Positions 35,649 to 44,430 of a DNA stretch of 53,813 bases are shown piece after piece. The stretch lies in assembly GCA_041399085.1 (NCBI GenBank), contig JAWKTM010000053.1, positions 1 through 53,813 on the forward strand. The letters are read 5' to 3'. Under the pieces are notes generated by a model that saw nothing but the letters and a program-made list of their open reading frames with translations, had not been told where the DNA came from and searched no databases. A program made the position numbers and the translations under genes. Every line of letters begins with the position of its first letter. The first letter of the stretch is position 1. The DNA comes from JAWKTM01 sp041399085 (GTDB lineage Bacteria > Planctomycetota > Planctomycetia > Pirellulales > Pirellulaceae).

Positions 35649-35675
35649 GAGATATACGATTGTTTCACGTATCTC
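35649..35675 (+). promoter_or_regulatory. Hairpin in the leader of the cold shock gene
   Basis: GAGATA (35649-35654) pairs with TATCTC (35670-35675), with one more wobble pair inside and a loop of about 12 bases. It lies 42 bases before the cold shock start codon and could be a temperature-sensitive leader element; weak evidence. Confidence 0.3.
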
Positions 35676-35717
35676 CAAGGAATCGCTAAACCCCATTTTG
35701 AGAATTGAGTAACAATT

Positions 35718-35915
35718 ATGGCAGAAGGCAAAATCAAACGTATGACGGACCGTGGATTTGGCTTTATCGAAGATGGAACGAACAAGGATATGTTTTTTCA
35801 CAGCTCGTCGGTGCATGAAGGCCGCTTTGACGATCTGCGCGAGGGACAGAGAGTATCCTACGACGTGGGATTAGGGCCGAAGGGGCCGCGCGCTGAGAAT
35901 GTGAGAGTCGTGTGA
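35718..35915 (+). CDS. CspA-family cold shock protein
   Basis: The 65-residue single cold shock domain has RNP1 as RGFGFIE (residues about 12-18) and RNP2 as DMFFHSS (24-30), the nucleic-acid-binding surface. It binds single-stranded RNA or DNA as a chaperone. The length is the usual one for the family. Its place after an RNA helicase supports a joint role in clearing RNA structure at low temperature. Confidence 0.95.
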   Translation: MAEGKIKRMTDRGFGFIEDGTNKDMFFHSSSVHEGRFDDLREGQRVSYDVGLGPKGPRAENVRVV

Positions 35916-36322
35916 CCGCCAGCCTCGGGCCGCTGTCACCAGGGCGAACCGATTTCGCGCCTTCAGTAGCGACTCATGTCGCAAGCGTTCTGTCGATGTC
36001 CGCAAACCAGCCGACACCGCTCCTCCCAACGCGCGCTCAGGGTTACCGTCTTGGGTGCGACGCCATCCGTTGTTCAAACGCTCGCATTCTTCCACAATGC
36101 GAGGCGCGTTGGGCAGGTGCGAAGCGCGGGACACGCATCAAGCGTGAAAGGCGGTTGGCGGAATCGGGCACGACGGCGGTACTGGCAAGTGGGTTTGCCA
36201 CTTGGCAAGGACGATCTTCGAAACGCAGCGCGGTAGAACTCATGCGGAAGACGGTTCGCGGCTATGGAAAACCCTTCACCGGCAAAGCTCGTCCACCGAC
36301 GTGCATAGGTGAAAGAGGATGA
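35912..36322 (+). CDS. Doubtful open frame between csp and floA
   Basis: A frame open through the whole gap starts at a GTG overlapping the csp stop, and its own stop overlaps the floA ATG (ATGA). Its last 65 residues (IKRERRLAESGTTAVLASGF onward) have a more protein-like composition than the first 70. I recognise no family. The overlap is the only argument for it, so the gap may equally be non-coding. Confidence 0.2.
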   Translation: MTASLGPLSPGRTDFAPSVATHVASVLSMSANQPTPLLPTRAQGYRLGCDAIRCSNARILPQCEARWAGAKRGTRIKRERRLAESGTTAVLASGFATWQGRSSKRSAVELMRKTVRGYGKPFTGKARPPTCIGERG

Positions 36323-37413
36323 TCGCAATCTGGAGTTGTATCCTCGCGGCGGCGATTCTGGGCGGACTGGTCGTTCTTTTCGCCCGCTATATTTCATTAT
36401 GGCTCCAAGCGTACTTCACCGGTACGCATATTGGTCTTCTGGACCTCGTGTTGATGTCCCTGCGGAATTCCAACCCGAGGGCCATCGTCCATTGCAAGGT
36501 CATGGCGGTTCAATCTGGCTTGGCGGACCTCTCGACCAGCGCCATCGAAGCTCAGTACTTGGCGGGAGGGGATATCCATCGCGTCACACTCGCCCTGATC
36601 GCCGCGGATCGGGCTGGGATTCCCTTGGATTGGAATACGGCTGCCGCGATCGATCTTGCGGGTCGAGATGTGATGGAGGCCGTGAGGATCAGCGTCAATC
36701 CGAAGGTTATTGACTGCCCAGATCCGAAGGACGGCGGAGGCGATACGCTGTATGGCGTCGCCAAGGACGGAATTCAGCTTCGAGTTCGTGTGCGCGTGAC
36801 GGTCCGTACCAACCTATCGCAACTTGTTGGGGGCGCAACGGAAGCCACGGTGGTCGCCCGTGTGGGCCAGGGCGTCATCTCCGCGATTGGCACTTGCGAA
36901 AGCTACCGCGAGGCGCTCGGCGATCCAATGGTCATTACTCGGCAGGTGATTGCGAAAGGGCTTGACGCCCAAACAGCCTTCGCCATTGTCTCCATTGATA
37001 TTGCCGACATCGACGTGGGGACGAATATTGGCGCCAAGTTGCAGATTGATCAGGCAGAGGCCGACGTCCGACTCGCAGGCGCCGCGGCGGAACAGCGGCG
37101 AGCCATGGCGATCGCCAAGCAGCAGGAGATGAGAGCCGAGCTGGCGATGAGTCGCGCGACGGTGGGGTTCGCCGAAGCCGCGATTCCGGCGGCGATAGCC
37201 ATGGCATTCCGAAAGGGGCAGCTGCGCGCAAGGCGCCCACGACGTGATACCAACGCCGACCCGATAAGGTCCAGCGAAGTCGCGCGAAGTCATTATCCGA
37301 GGCAAAAGGCGTCGGCGCCTACATCCGTTGACGATTGGACGAACTCGACTTCCCTTCGTCCTCCGAGCCGTGATACGAAACTTGAATCTCAAGAGGGAGA
37401 TACACATGGATAA
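36319..37413 (+). CDS. floA: Flotillin-like protein FloA
   Basis: The 364-residue protein has an N-terminal membrane hairpin (ILAAAILGGLVVLFARYISL), then the UPF0365/FloA body: LSTSAIEAQYLAGGDIHRV, AIDLAGRDVMEAVRISVNPK, VAKDGIQLRVRVRVTVRTN, LVGGATEATVVARVG, KGLDAQTAFAIVSIDIADID, and a coiled coil QAEADVRLAGAAAEQRRAM. FloA organises functional membrane microdomains and affects membrane fluidity. The last 70 residues (RARRPRRDTNADPIRSSEVA) are not typical of the family and may reflect an altered frame or a lineage-specific tail. It overlaps the next start by 8 bases. Confidence 0.9.
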   Translation: MIAIWSCILAAAILGGLVVLFARYISLWLQAYFTGTHIGLLDLVLMSLRNSNPRAIVHCKVMAVQSGLADLSTSAIEAQYLAGGDIHRVTLALIAADRAGIPLDWNTAAAIDLAGRDVMEAVRISVNPKVIDCPDPKDGGGDTLYGVAKDGIQLRVRVRVTVRTNLSQLVGGATEATVVARVGQGVISAIGTCESYREALGDPMVITRQVIAKGLDAQTAFAIVSIDIADIDVGTNIGAKLQIDQAEADVRLAGAAAEQRRAMAIAKQQEMRAELAMSRATVGFAEAAIPAAIAMAFRKGQLRARRPRRDTNADPIRSSEVARSHYPRQKASAPTSVDDWTNSTSLRPPSRDTKLESQEGDTHG

Positions 37414-37762
37414 CACCAGCCTTCTGGTTGTCGCAATGGCGGAAAAATGCCGACGCGCGATCCAGCAATGGGATGAGTATGACTCGCGCCTGCCAAAGGC
37501 GCTTCAGCAAAAACACCTGTTATGGATGTGCGACCAGATCGAGGAACATGCGGAAGTCGGGCCCGCCAACAAGCTGCATCGCTGGATTGGATTCGTTCAA
37601 GGAGGCATGCTGGCAAACCGGATGCTTGACCTTGACGACCTGAAGGAAATGTTCGACGACGCGAAACTCGCACATGGAGAAGCCAGCGAAGACTTGGAAG
37701 ACTTATTAGACCACTTGGATCCCACCAGCTTGTTTGAATTCGACATTGGTGGACAAGGGTAG
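37406..37762 (+). CDS. Conserved small hypothetical protein
   Basis: The 118-residue protein begins at 37406 behind AGAGGGAGA and overlaps the floA end by 8 bases. It is helical and soluble (KCRRAIQQWDEYDSRLPKAL, LLWMCDQIEEHAEVG, NKLHRWIGFVQGGMLANRML) with an acidic C-terminus ending in FDIGGQG. No known domain is recognised. Coupling to floA suggests a role in the same process. Confidence 0.65.
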   Translation: MDNTSLLVVAMAEKCRRAIQQWDEYDSRLPKALQQKHLLWMCDQIEEHAEVGPANKLHRWIGFVQGGMLANRMLDLDDLKEMFDDAKLAHGEASEDLEDLLDHLDPTSLFEFDIGGQG

Positions 37763-38397
37763 GTGATGATTGCCACACTGCCTGGGTTCGTGAACATAAC
37801 ACACAGACACGCATGCGCCGCGTCCGCCCAAGCGTATACGGTTACTACTCGGCACGTAATTAGTCCATGAATCGTCCACTTGACGGAGGCCAAATCGCCA
37901 CGTTGACGGTCGTCTCGGAAGCATTCGGTTGGCGCCGGCCAAGAGCCGTAATGCGATCGATGCCAAGACTTCGAATACGGAGGATTAACCAAGACCTGAA
38001 ACGAAGCGACGGCCAGCACGTCGCGCGATGGGTTGCTCGACGAGTTTTGCCGATTCTGCCCGAAGGTGATTCGGTTGAATTCGGCGGTCCAACGCTCGGT
38101 CAACGAAGGATTGTCGGACCGGAATCTCTCGGCGCAATTCCGCGAACATGCAATCGAACGCCAAGGCATCCCGCCTGTTAAAAGGTATCCAAGCATACCA
38201 GTACCGGAAGCTTGAGCGATGGCCGAACATGGGCAAGCGATCGATAGTTGACCAGAAATCTGACGGCTATCGATTGAAGGAAGCATCCAAGAATCAGTGG
38301 AGGACGACCTGGTTACTTTGAAACCGGATTGACGAACGACACATGAGTAACCGCTGGCGTACGCTCCGGAACAAATACACTTGAGAGACACAATACA
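37763..38397. other. Intergenic stretch with scattered coding-like pieces
   Basis: Short stretches with a coding look occur in different frames of the + strand (DGLLDEFCRFCPKVIRLN and QFREHAIERQGIPPVKRYPS near 38010-38210), but no complete gene can be drawn. It may be a decayed gene. A 302-codon minus-strand frame covering this region has an unlikely composition. Confidence 0.35.
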
Positions 38398-39177
38398 ATG
38401 TGGACACCCAATACAACCGCGAACGAGCAGACCCAACTTCAGATCGTAATGAAATACGCCGCCGAGCTTGAATTGGAAGTAGATCGGCTGCGCCGCCGTG
38501 ATCAATTCCTACAGCAGGAGGCGCGGGATCACATCCGATATACCGAGGAACTGTGCAAGCAGACCCCACAGTCACAGGACGAGGAGTCGACGCTTCGAGC
38601 CGTCATGGAGGCGTGCGAAGTGTTTGCCAAGCTACAGCGAGACATGCACGAACCCACCGGATACCATCCGTCCTTCGACCAAGTCGTCGCAATCGCCCTG
38701 CGACCGCTTTGCGAACAAGTCTTTCGCTGGCAACAACGCTTGAGCGGCGCGGGCAATGCGGTCATGCGGCTCGATCTCCAACCCGATACGATCAACTGGT
38801 TTCCCGCTCGATTACGCCATATCCTGGACAATCTGATTTCCAATGCCCTGCGGTATCGCGACCCTGCGAAAGGAGAGATCCGCGTCGGCCTCCAACTGCG
38901 CATTGTCGACAATCACTACGAGTTTCGATTCACCGACAATGGGCGTGGGATTCCAGACGATAAGGCAGCGGGCATGTTGGAATTATTTTATCGGGCCGCG
39001 CCGACTCGCAGTGCCGGACTTGGCGTCGGACTGGCTGTCGTCAAGTTGCTGGTAGAGCACAGTTGCGGAACGCTTTCGGTCCGCAGCGGAGAAGGACTGC
39101 ATGTGTTTGCGCGGCTTGATCCGGCAACGGCGGACGGTTGGTCAAATGAGGAAGTCGTGCGTCAGTGGCTGGCTTAG
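38398..39177 (+). CDS. HATPase-domain protein without a phosphoacceptor domain
   Basis: The 259-residue protein begins with a coiled coil (about 10-50), a short helical region, and a GHKL ATPase: N box HILDNLISNALR (141-152), G1 box DNGRGIP (180-186), G2 box GLGVGLAVVK (207-216). No H box with a phosphorylatable histidine, no membrane segment and no sensor domain are seen, and no response regulator is adjacent. It could act with a separate receptor, or as an anti-sigma-type kinase, but the boxes are closest to histidine kinases. Confidence 0.75.
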   Translation: MWTPNTTANEQTQLQIVMKYAAELELEVDRLRRRDQFLQQEARDHIRYTEELCKQTPQSQDEESTLRAVMEACEVFAKLQRDMHEPTGYHPSFDQVVAIALRPLCEQVFRWQQRLSGAGNAVMRLDLQPDTINWFPARLRHILDNLISNALRYRDPAKGEIRVGLQLRIVDNHYEFRFTDNGRGIPDDKAAGMLELFYRAAPTRSAGLGVGLAVVKLLVEHSCGTLSVRSGEGLHVFARLDPATADGWSNEEVVRQWLA

Positions 39178-39239
39178 GCTCCACCGCGGACGCTAGACCA
39201 GGAAGATACGGGGCCGCGCAGTGATGGGTTGCCGACCAA

Positions 39240-39554
39240 ATGAAAGACCCAAAACGTGAGGCTCGGTTGCTGTCGGCCTTGAAGGCCCTGACTCGCGGTT
39301 TAGTGGCCAGTTCGCGCCCGGCGGGGTTATTGGAAGAGTCGCACTGGCCGTGCCCGCTTGAGGATATGCGAGCGACAGGCTCCGTGCGAGAAGGAATGCT
39401 GCCGGGCTTTTCGTTGGGCAGCTATCTGTTGTTGCTGGACTATAGCAGCCGTTTGGTGCGGCAGGACAAGGCTCGCGTCTCGCCCGAGGTCGCTGGCATT
39501 TTCGAGCACTTGGGCACCGGCTATCCCGACTGCAAGGCAACGTCGCCGGTGTAG
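39240..39554 (+). pseudogene. Likely transposase C-terminal remnant
   Basis: The 104-residue frame contains MLPGFSLGSYLLLLDYSSRL followed by VRQDKARVSPEVAGIFEHLG. This resembles the C-terminal tail of IS200-like (Y1) transposases frequent in planctomycetes. The catalytic HUH domain that should precede it is absent, and the ending (GYPDCKATSPV) is not typical. I rely on recollection of the family here. Confidence 0.4.
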
Positions 39555-39580
39555 CGAGCTCCTCTCTCATCGGCTGTTTC

Positions 39581-39595
39581 TACGAAACTCTTCGT
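39581..39595 (+). promoter_or_regulatory. BlaI-type operator 1
   Basis: TACGAAACTCTTCGT shares 14 of 15 positions with operator 2 and is an imperfect dyad (ACGAA/TTCGT). It ends on the first base of the -35 box, and its start is 21 bases (two helical turns) from that of operator 2. Confidence 0.75.
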
Positions 39596-39623
39596 TGACA
39601 TTACGAAACGCTTCGTATATCAT
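39595..39623 (+). promoter_or_regulatory. Consensus promoter of the blaI-M56 operon
   Basis: TTGACA at 39595-39600 and TATCAT at 39618-39623 are separated by exactly 17 bases. This is the best sigma-70 type promoter I could see in the window. Transcription would begin near 39630, giving a leader of about 35 bases before blaI. Confidence 0.75.
39602..39617 (+). promoter_or_regulatory. BlaI-type operator 2
   Basis: TACGAAACGCTTCGTA has perfect 6-base arms (TACGAA/TTCGTA) and fills bases 2-17 of the 17-base promoter spacer, so a bound repressor would block RNA polymerase directly. Confidence 0.8.
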
Positions 39624-39665
39624 CTCTCCTGGTTAGGGAATTAAGCCCCTTCGAGGATGAAAGAG

Positions 39666-40055
39666 ATGGCGAAACAAAACTTGCCCAGGCCGACCGATGC
39701 CGAGTTGGCCATTCTCCGCGTGCTCTGGGAACGCGGGCCGAGTACTGTCCGGGAAGTGACCGACGCGCTGCACGAAGAGCGTGGAACGGGGTACACGACC
39801 GCGCTGAAGCTGATGCAGATCATGACCGACAAGGGACTGGTTCTGCGCAACGATTCGCAGCGGACTCACGTCTATGAAGCGGTGGCGGCGGCGGAAGAGA
39901 CTCAGCAACAACTAGTCCGCGATCTGCTTGAACGAGCGTTCGGCGGCTCGGCACAGCAGTTGGTGTTGCAGGCGCTCTCGTCAAAGAAGGCGTCGCGCGC
40001 GGAACTCGCCGAGATCCGCAAGTTAATCGATGAGATGGAAAAGAAGGCGAAGTGA
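39666..40055 (+). CDS. blaI: BlaI/MecI/CopY-family repressor
   Basis: The protein has about 129 residues. The winged helix is seen in PTDAELAILRVLWERGPSTV and REVTDALHEERGTGYTTALK with LMQIMTDKGLVLR; the dimerisation half contains LLERAFGGSAQQLVLQALSS. BlaI-type repressors bind as dimers to dyads such as the two found just upstream and are destroyed or released when the M56 partner senses its signal. The ATG at 39666 is preferred because GAGG lies 9 bases before it; an in-frame ATG at 39657 would leave no spacing. It is followed 53 bases on by the M56 gene. Confidence 0.93.
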   Translation: MAKQNLPRPTDAELAILRVLWERGPSTVREVTDALHEERGTGYTTALKLMQIMTDKGLVLRNDSQRTHVYEAVAAAEETQQQLVRDLLERAFGGSAQQLVLQALSSKKASRAELAEIRKLIDEMEKKAK

Positions 40056-40108
40056 CAGGGCGGCTGATTCAGAATCAACACGCACCCATAATCTCATGAG
40101 GTCTGCTC

Positions 40109-43100
40109 ATGGCTACCATTCTGCATGCGTTGGAATTGCCGGTGATCGAGGCGCTCGGTTGGGCTTTGGTCCACTTTGTGTGGCAGGCGGCACTGATTGC
40201 GGGACTGCTGGTCGTGGCGCTGATTCCGCTGCGACGAGCGTCGGCGCGGGTTCGATATCTCATCGAGTGCAGCGTACTGTTCGCGATGGCCGTCTGCCCG
40301 CTGGCGACATGGGGCTGGATCGCGGCGACGGACCGAGCGCCTGAAGCGGCAGTGGTCATTCCGATCGATGGTCCTATCCCGGCAGAAGAATCGACGCCAG
40401 CAAACGCCGTCGAGTTTGCACCGATGGTGTCCGTTGGTCCAGACTTCGACGCGCTACCGGATCCGCAGCAAGTCGTCACAAATCCGGAACCGATTGAATT
40501 GATCCACGAACCGACTGCTCCGCCTGCCGCGCCAATTTCCGTTTCATGGCCTGAACGATTTCGACGCGGGCTGGCTCCGGTTTTGCCATGGATGGTGGGA
40601 GCATGGTTGCTCGGCGTGATTGTTCTGTCGCTGCGGTTGGCGGTTGGCTGGCGAGTCGTGCAAAGGTTGAAACGGATGGCGGTGACTCCGACGGACGACG
40701 CTTGGCAAACACGAATGCAGAAACTCGCGAGACGACTGGGCGTCACACGCACGGTGCGGTTGGTCGAATCAACGCTCGTCGAAGTGCCGACCGTGATCGG
40801 ATGGCTCCGCCCAGTGATCCTGCTGCCGTTGAGTCTGCTGACCAGCCTGACACCGCAGCAGTTGGACGCCGTGCTCGCGCACGAATTGGCTCACATCCGG
40901 CGACACGATTATCTCGTCAACTTGCTTCAAACCGCGATTGAAACCTTGCTGTTCTATCATCCGGCAGTGTGGTGGCTGTCGAGCCTGATTCGCCGCGAAC
41001 GAGAACACTGCTGCGACGATCTGGCGCTGCGAATGTGCGACAGTCCCGTCACCTATGTCACGGCGCTGGCGAAGATGGAGGAGTTTCGCACCAGTCCCCG
41101 CCTCGCGGTCGCAGCCAGCGGCGGTTCGCTCGTCAGCCGCATTCGCCGCATCGCCCTCAGTCCTGAGATCGACTCGCGCCGTTCGGTTTGGTGGAGCGCC
41201 AGCCTCGTCGCTCTGACCGCAGTCGCAATGCTCGGTCTGGCAACGTACTTCACGACGCACGCGGACGATTCGACGAATGAGACTAAGCGTTCGACTGCAA
41301 CTACCAATGATGCCGCAACCGCGACGAGCGAAGCGAAGGCAGACGAAGCGTTGCCGGATTCTCCACCGTGGGGCACGATCACGAATGGTTTGCGTGTGCG
41401 AGTCGTGCCGGTTTCGGACTCGATGGACGAAACACAGGTTGACGTCTCGAAGAGTGTTTCGAGCTTTGAGACGCTCGATGATGTGATGTTGGCGGTGGAG
41501 ATACAGAATGCTTCGGATCAGCCCGTCGCGTTGAGGGAACTGCGTTACGGCGCGAACTACGGGGACTCGGCGGGGAAGCTGGCGAGCGATTGGTTCGGGC
41601 AGTTCTTGTTCTCAATCGAGTACTTCGATGCGGAGGGCCAGCGGGTCGAGCGGCCGGAGTTGATTCCGGTTGGGAACAGGACGGAGATGACGGTGGATGG
41701 GGCGTTGCAGACGACGATCGATCCACAGCAGTCGGTAAAGATGCTGCTGCGACCCAATCGCTGGATCAGCGCGTTGTCGCAGCAGCCGTTGATTGGGAAG
41801 CAACGCGCGATCGTGCGGTATCGTGGAGCCGTGGCTGACAAAGCAGTCGAAGTTGTGGCTCCGGCGGTCGAATTCTCCGTGACGAAGCGCGGGTATCGGC
41901 CTAGCGGTGCTCTGCCAGCGCAGTTGTGGGAAGATCCGAAAGATAATCCGGAATTGGAGCAGGACATTTCGAAGCAGCTCGTTTGGGGCGAGCCGGTCAA
42001 CGGCCTGCGTGCTGCGCTCGATGTTGTTCCGGAGAGTCGCGGCAAAGGGCTGAGCCACGGGACAAGACCGAAGCTCAAACTCGTCGTGCAGAATGTGAGC
42101 GACCAACCGATCACGTTGGCGTCGCTGATGTGGCTGAGCGAACTGCCAGTCAAGGCGAAGCGAGATAGTCGTGGCTCGCTCCGCGAACCAACGCCCGGTG
42201 GGTCGAAGACGTCGGAAGGAACGCCTGAGAAAAATGCGGATTCTGGCGACAAGACGTTGGATCGCGGAGCAATCCACGACAATGAAGACATTCCCATTCA
42301 AAACACTTGGTACACCGGATCCACGCCTGCCATTCGCGCGAGGCTCAAGCCTCAGCAGGTCATTACGTTCGATGCCGGGAATCTCGGACTCGCGGTGACG
42401 CAGGAACGCGCGGATGCCTTCGAACATGTGACCAATCGGCGGTTCGTCGCGCCGAGCGGCAATTACACGCTGCAGGCGACCGAACGCTTCGGGACCAGTT
42501 TTACACTTAAAGATGGCGACGGAAACGTGCTTGTTCCCGTCGACGGTGACTTCAGAGGCAATCTAACAACCGGCGCGGCGACGATCGACATTTCGAACGA
42601 GATCGTCGAAGGCGAGATCGTCGATGCCGTGACTGGCAAGCCGGTGGAAGGAACGACGGTCTATTTCGTCATCGTGAAGCCGAAGACCGCGACCTCGGAC
42701 GAACTTCCGGTCGGTAACTTGTTCTGGGGTCCGAAGTCACCGTCGAAGATCTACTTCACGATCATGCCTGAGGATATCGCTCAACGCCCGGATCGCGACG
42801 AACTCGAAATCCGCTGGGGAATCGGCAATCACCCGGACTACGAAGACTATGCACCGACCGAGCGCATCCCGCTGAAAGAATTCTTCCACGAAGGTCCAAA
42901 GACTGCTCGCGAGGTGCTCAGCCAGATCAAGCTGATTCCGAAGAAAAAGGTCGATGCGAAGGCGGGAACGTCGTCGCTCAACATTAAGTACGACATGCCC
43001 GGAGCCGAAGCCGAGACGCGGGTGCATGTCGAACGGATTGCCCGGCTTCCGTCAACCGATTGGCGGCGCGAGGAATATGGCAATGAAGAGTACGGCACCG

Positions 43101-44032
43101 TTCGCTTCAGCCGGCTGAAGAATGGCCAGTCTCTGACGTTGGAGAATCTCCCCGCTGGCCGGTTCCAGGTCAGTCGCTATCGGCTGGTGGACATGGTTCG
43201 TGAAGGAGAGGGTAAAGCTCTGCAACACGCTCGTCTCGACATGCAGATCATCGAACTGACATCCGGTGAGACGCGAACGGTTGACCTCTCTCGACCGGCA
43301 GGCCATTCGATTTCGGGAAGCGTGAAAGTTCCTGCCGAGTGGCAGGTCAACACGTTGGTCGTGCATGTCTGCAACGACAGGGTCGGCGGCAGCGGGACAC
43401 TCAACCATCCCGACGTCCGGCAGTTCGATCTACTCAATGCCGACGCTACGGGGAAGTTCAAAACGGAACCGCTTTTACCCGGTCGCTACAAGCTCGTTGT
43501 TGAGGGCTATGCCAATCACGCCCTCAACGTTTCTGGCATCATCGCGCCCAGTTGGGAAGGAACGGCCGAGGTCACGATTTCCGAATCGCAGGAGCCGTCA
43601 CCGATCGAAGTGAGTTTGCATGAACTGAACCGTGAAAGATGGCTCGAAGACCAAACCGCCGCTGAGCGAGATTCGCGCCGCGCCCAAGTAATCGAACGGT
43701 TTCAAGGAACGTGGGCGATGGATATCTGCGATTCCGAAGTCGCGGGATTTGGTGATTCGCAGGACATCGTCAAGAATTGGCGCTGGGCCGTCAACGGCAA
43801 CGAAATCAAATGGACTCGGTCGAATGGGAATTTGGGCTCCTGTTTACGGTTGACTCCGACAAGTCTCGAAGATCGATTTCACGTTTCTCGACGGCCGCAC
43901 AAAGGCGAAGTGCTTGGGCATGTACGAGTGGGGCGGCGTCAACAAGCAGATGCTGTAATGAGCGTGCAAGATCGGGCGAGGTCGAGCGGCCGAAGTCGAT
44001 CTCGATGCAGAGCGGCGGACAAACGTCGCTGA
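40109..44032 (+). CDS. M56 (BlaR1-like) membrane metallopeptidase with large C-terminal extension
   Basis: The first ~390 residues are an M56 sensor protease. Membrane segments lie near residues 15-40, 50-72, 155-180 and 360-381; the zinc motif HELAH is at 258-262 and the downstream acid motif at E299-D303 (EHCCD). A GAGG box lies 7 bases before the start. In BlaR1 a penicillin-binding sensor follows the last helix; here instead come about 900 residues of beta-rich domains. They include a carboxypeptidase-regulatory-like module (VEGEIVDAVTGKPVEGTTVY) and the start of a TIGR03067 domain (ERFQGTWAMDICDSEVAG). From about 43820 the frame is wrong and the stop at 44032 is probably artificial. The reading appears to continue to 48071. 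Confidence 0.88.
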   Translation: MATILHALELPVIEALGWALVHFVWQAALIAGLLVVALIPLRRASARVRYLIECSVLFAMAVCPLATWGWIAATDRAPEAAVVIPIDGPIPAEESTPANAVEFAPMVSVGPDFDALPDPQQVVTNPEPIELIHEPTAPPAAPISVSWPERFRRGLAPVLPWMVGAWLLGVIVLSLRLAVGWRVVQRLKRMAVTPTDDAWQTRMQKLARRLGVTRTVRLVESTLVEVPTVIGWLRPVILLPLSLLTSLTPQQLDAVLAHELAHIRRHDYLVNLLQTAIETLLFYHPAVWWLSSLIRREREHCCDDLALRMCDSPVTYVTALAKMEEFRTSPRLAVAASGGSLVSRIRRIALSPEIDSRRSVWWSASLVALTAVAMLGLATYFTTHADDSTNETKRSTATTNDAATATSEAKADEALPDSPPWGTITNGLRVRVVPVSDSMDETQVDVSKSVSSFETLDDVMLAVEIQNASDQPVALRELRYGANYGDSAGKLASDWFGQFLFSIEYFDAEGQRVERPELIPVGNRTEMTVDGALQTTIDPQQSVKMLLRPNRWISALSQQPLIGKQRAIVRYRGAVADKAVEVVAPAVEFSVTKRGYRPSGALPAQLWEDPKDNPELEQDISKQLVWGEPVNGLRAALDVVPESRGKGLSHGTRPKLKLVVQNVSDQPITLASLMWLSELPVKAKRDSRGSLREPTPGGSKTSEGTPEKNADSGDKTLDRGAIHDNEDIPIQNTWYTGSTPAIRARLKPQQVITFDAGNLGLAVTQERADAFEHVTNRRFVAPSGNYTLQATERFGTSFTLKDGDGNVLVPVDGDFRGNLTTGAATIDISNEIVEGEIVDAVTGKPVEGTTVYFVIVKPKTATSDELPVGNLFWGPKSPSKIYFTIMPEDIAQRPDRDELEIRWGIGNHPDYEDYAPTERIPLKEFFHEGPKTAREVLSQIKLIPKKKVDAKAGTSSLNIKYDMPGAEAETRVHVERIARLPSTDWRREEYGNEEYGTVRFSRLKNGQSLTLENLPAGRFQVSRYRLVDMVREGEGKALQHARLDMQIIELTSGETRTVDLSRPAGHSISGSVKVPAEWQVNTLVVHVCNDRVGGSGTLNHPDVRQFDLLNADATGKFKTEPLLPGRYKLVVEGYANHALNVSGIIAPSWEGTAEVTISESQEPSPIEVSLHELNRERWLEDQTAAERDSRRAQVIERFQGTWAMDICDSEVAGFGDSQDIVKNWRWAVNGNEIKWTRSNGNLGSCLRLTPTSLEDRFHVSRRPHKGEVLGHVRVGRRQQADAVMSVQDRARSSGRSRSRCRAADKRR

Positions 44033-44430
44033 TCTTCGTGCAGCCGATGGACGCCGCGAAGGAACTGGCGTCGCTGCAAGGAACGTGGAAGTTTGAAATC
44101 ATTCAGACCGACGGCTGGCCAGCCGATCGGCAAAGCTGATCGCGGGACGTGGCGACGAGCGGCAATGGGTTATCCAAGGGAATGAAATCGTCTGGACCAG
44201 TCTGACGGCAAGCCGATCAAACTGTCATTCACGATCGTCCACGAAGTCGCCAAAGCAGATCGACGCGACGTTTCTCAGCGGCCCGCACAAAGGCCAGAAA
44301 TGTCTCGGCATGTACGAGCGCGGCGGAGTCGGCGGCAAGACCTTGTGGTTCTGCCTGACCGATCCCGGATCGCAAGCACCGCGGCCGACCAAGGTCTCGT
44401 ATTCCTATAAGGAAGGCCGCACGATGATCG
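43690..44430 (+). other. Two TIGR03067 domains scattered over three frames
   Basis: Domain one runs FQGTWAMDICD, KIDFTFLDG, CLGMYEWGGVNKQML, GEVERPKSISMQSGGQTSLI; domain two runs LASLQGTWKFEIIQTDGW, DERQWVIQGNEIVWT, DGKPIKLSFTIVHEV, KQIDATFLSGPHKGQKCLGM. The pieces are in order, adjacent and well conserved, but each frame switch needs a one-base change: at least seven between about 43820 and 44270. The second domain flows in frame into the 44310-48071 gene, so the M56 gene and that gene are most likely one. Confidence 0.75.

Noticed and set aside
37597..38505. A 302-codon minus-strand frame covering a gene-free gap
   Set aside because: It is rich in Ser, Cys and Arg, overlaps two real plus-strand genes at its ends, has no ribosome site and no recognisable motif.
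38398..39177. Complete two-component sensor kinase
   Set aside because: The ATPase boxes are present, but there is no H box, no sensor or membrane segment and no adjacent response regulator.
39666..44032. Classical beta-lactam resistance operon
   Set aside because: BlaI and an M56 protease are present, but there is no penicillin-binding sensor domain and no beta-lactamase; the domains after the protease are of other types.
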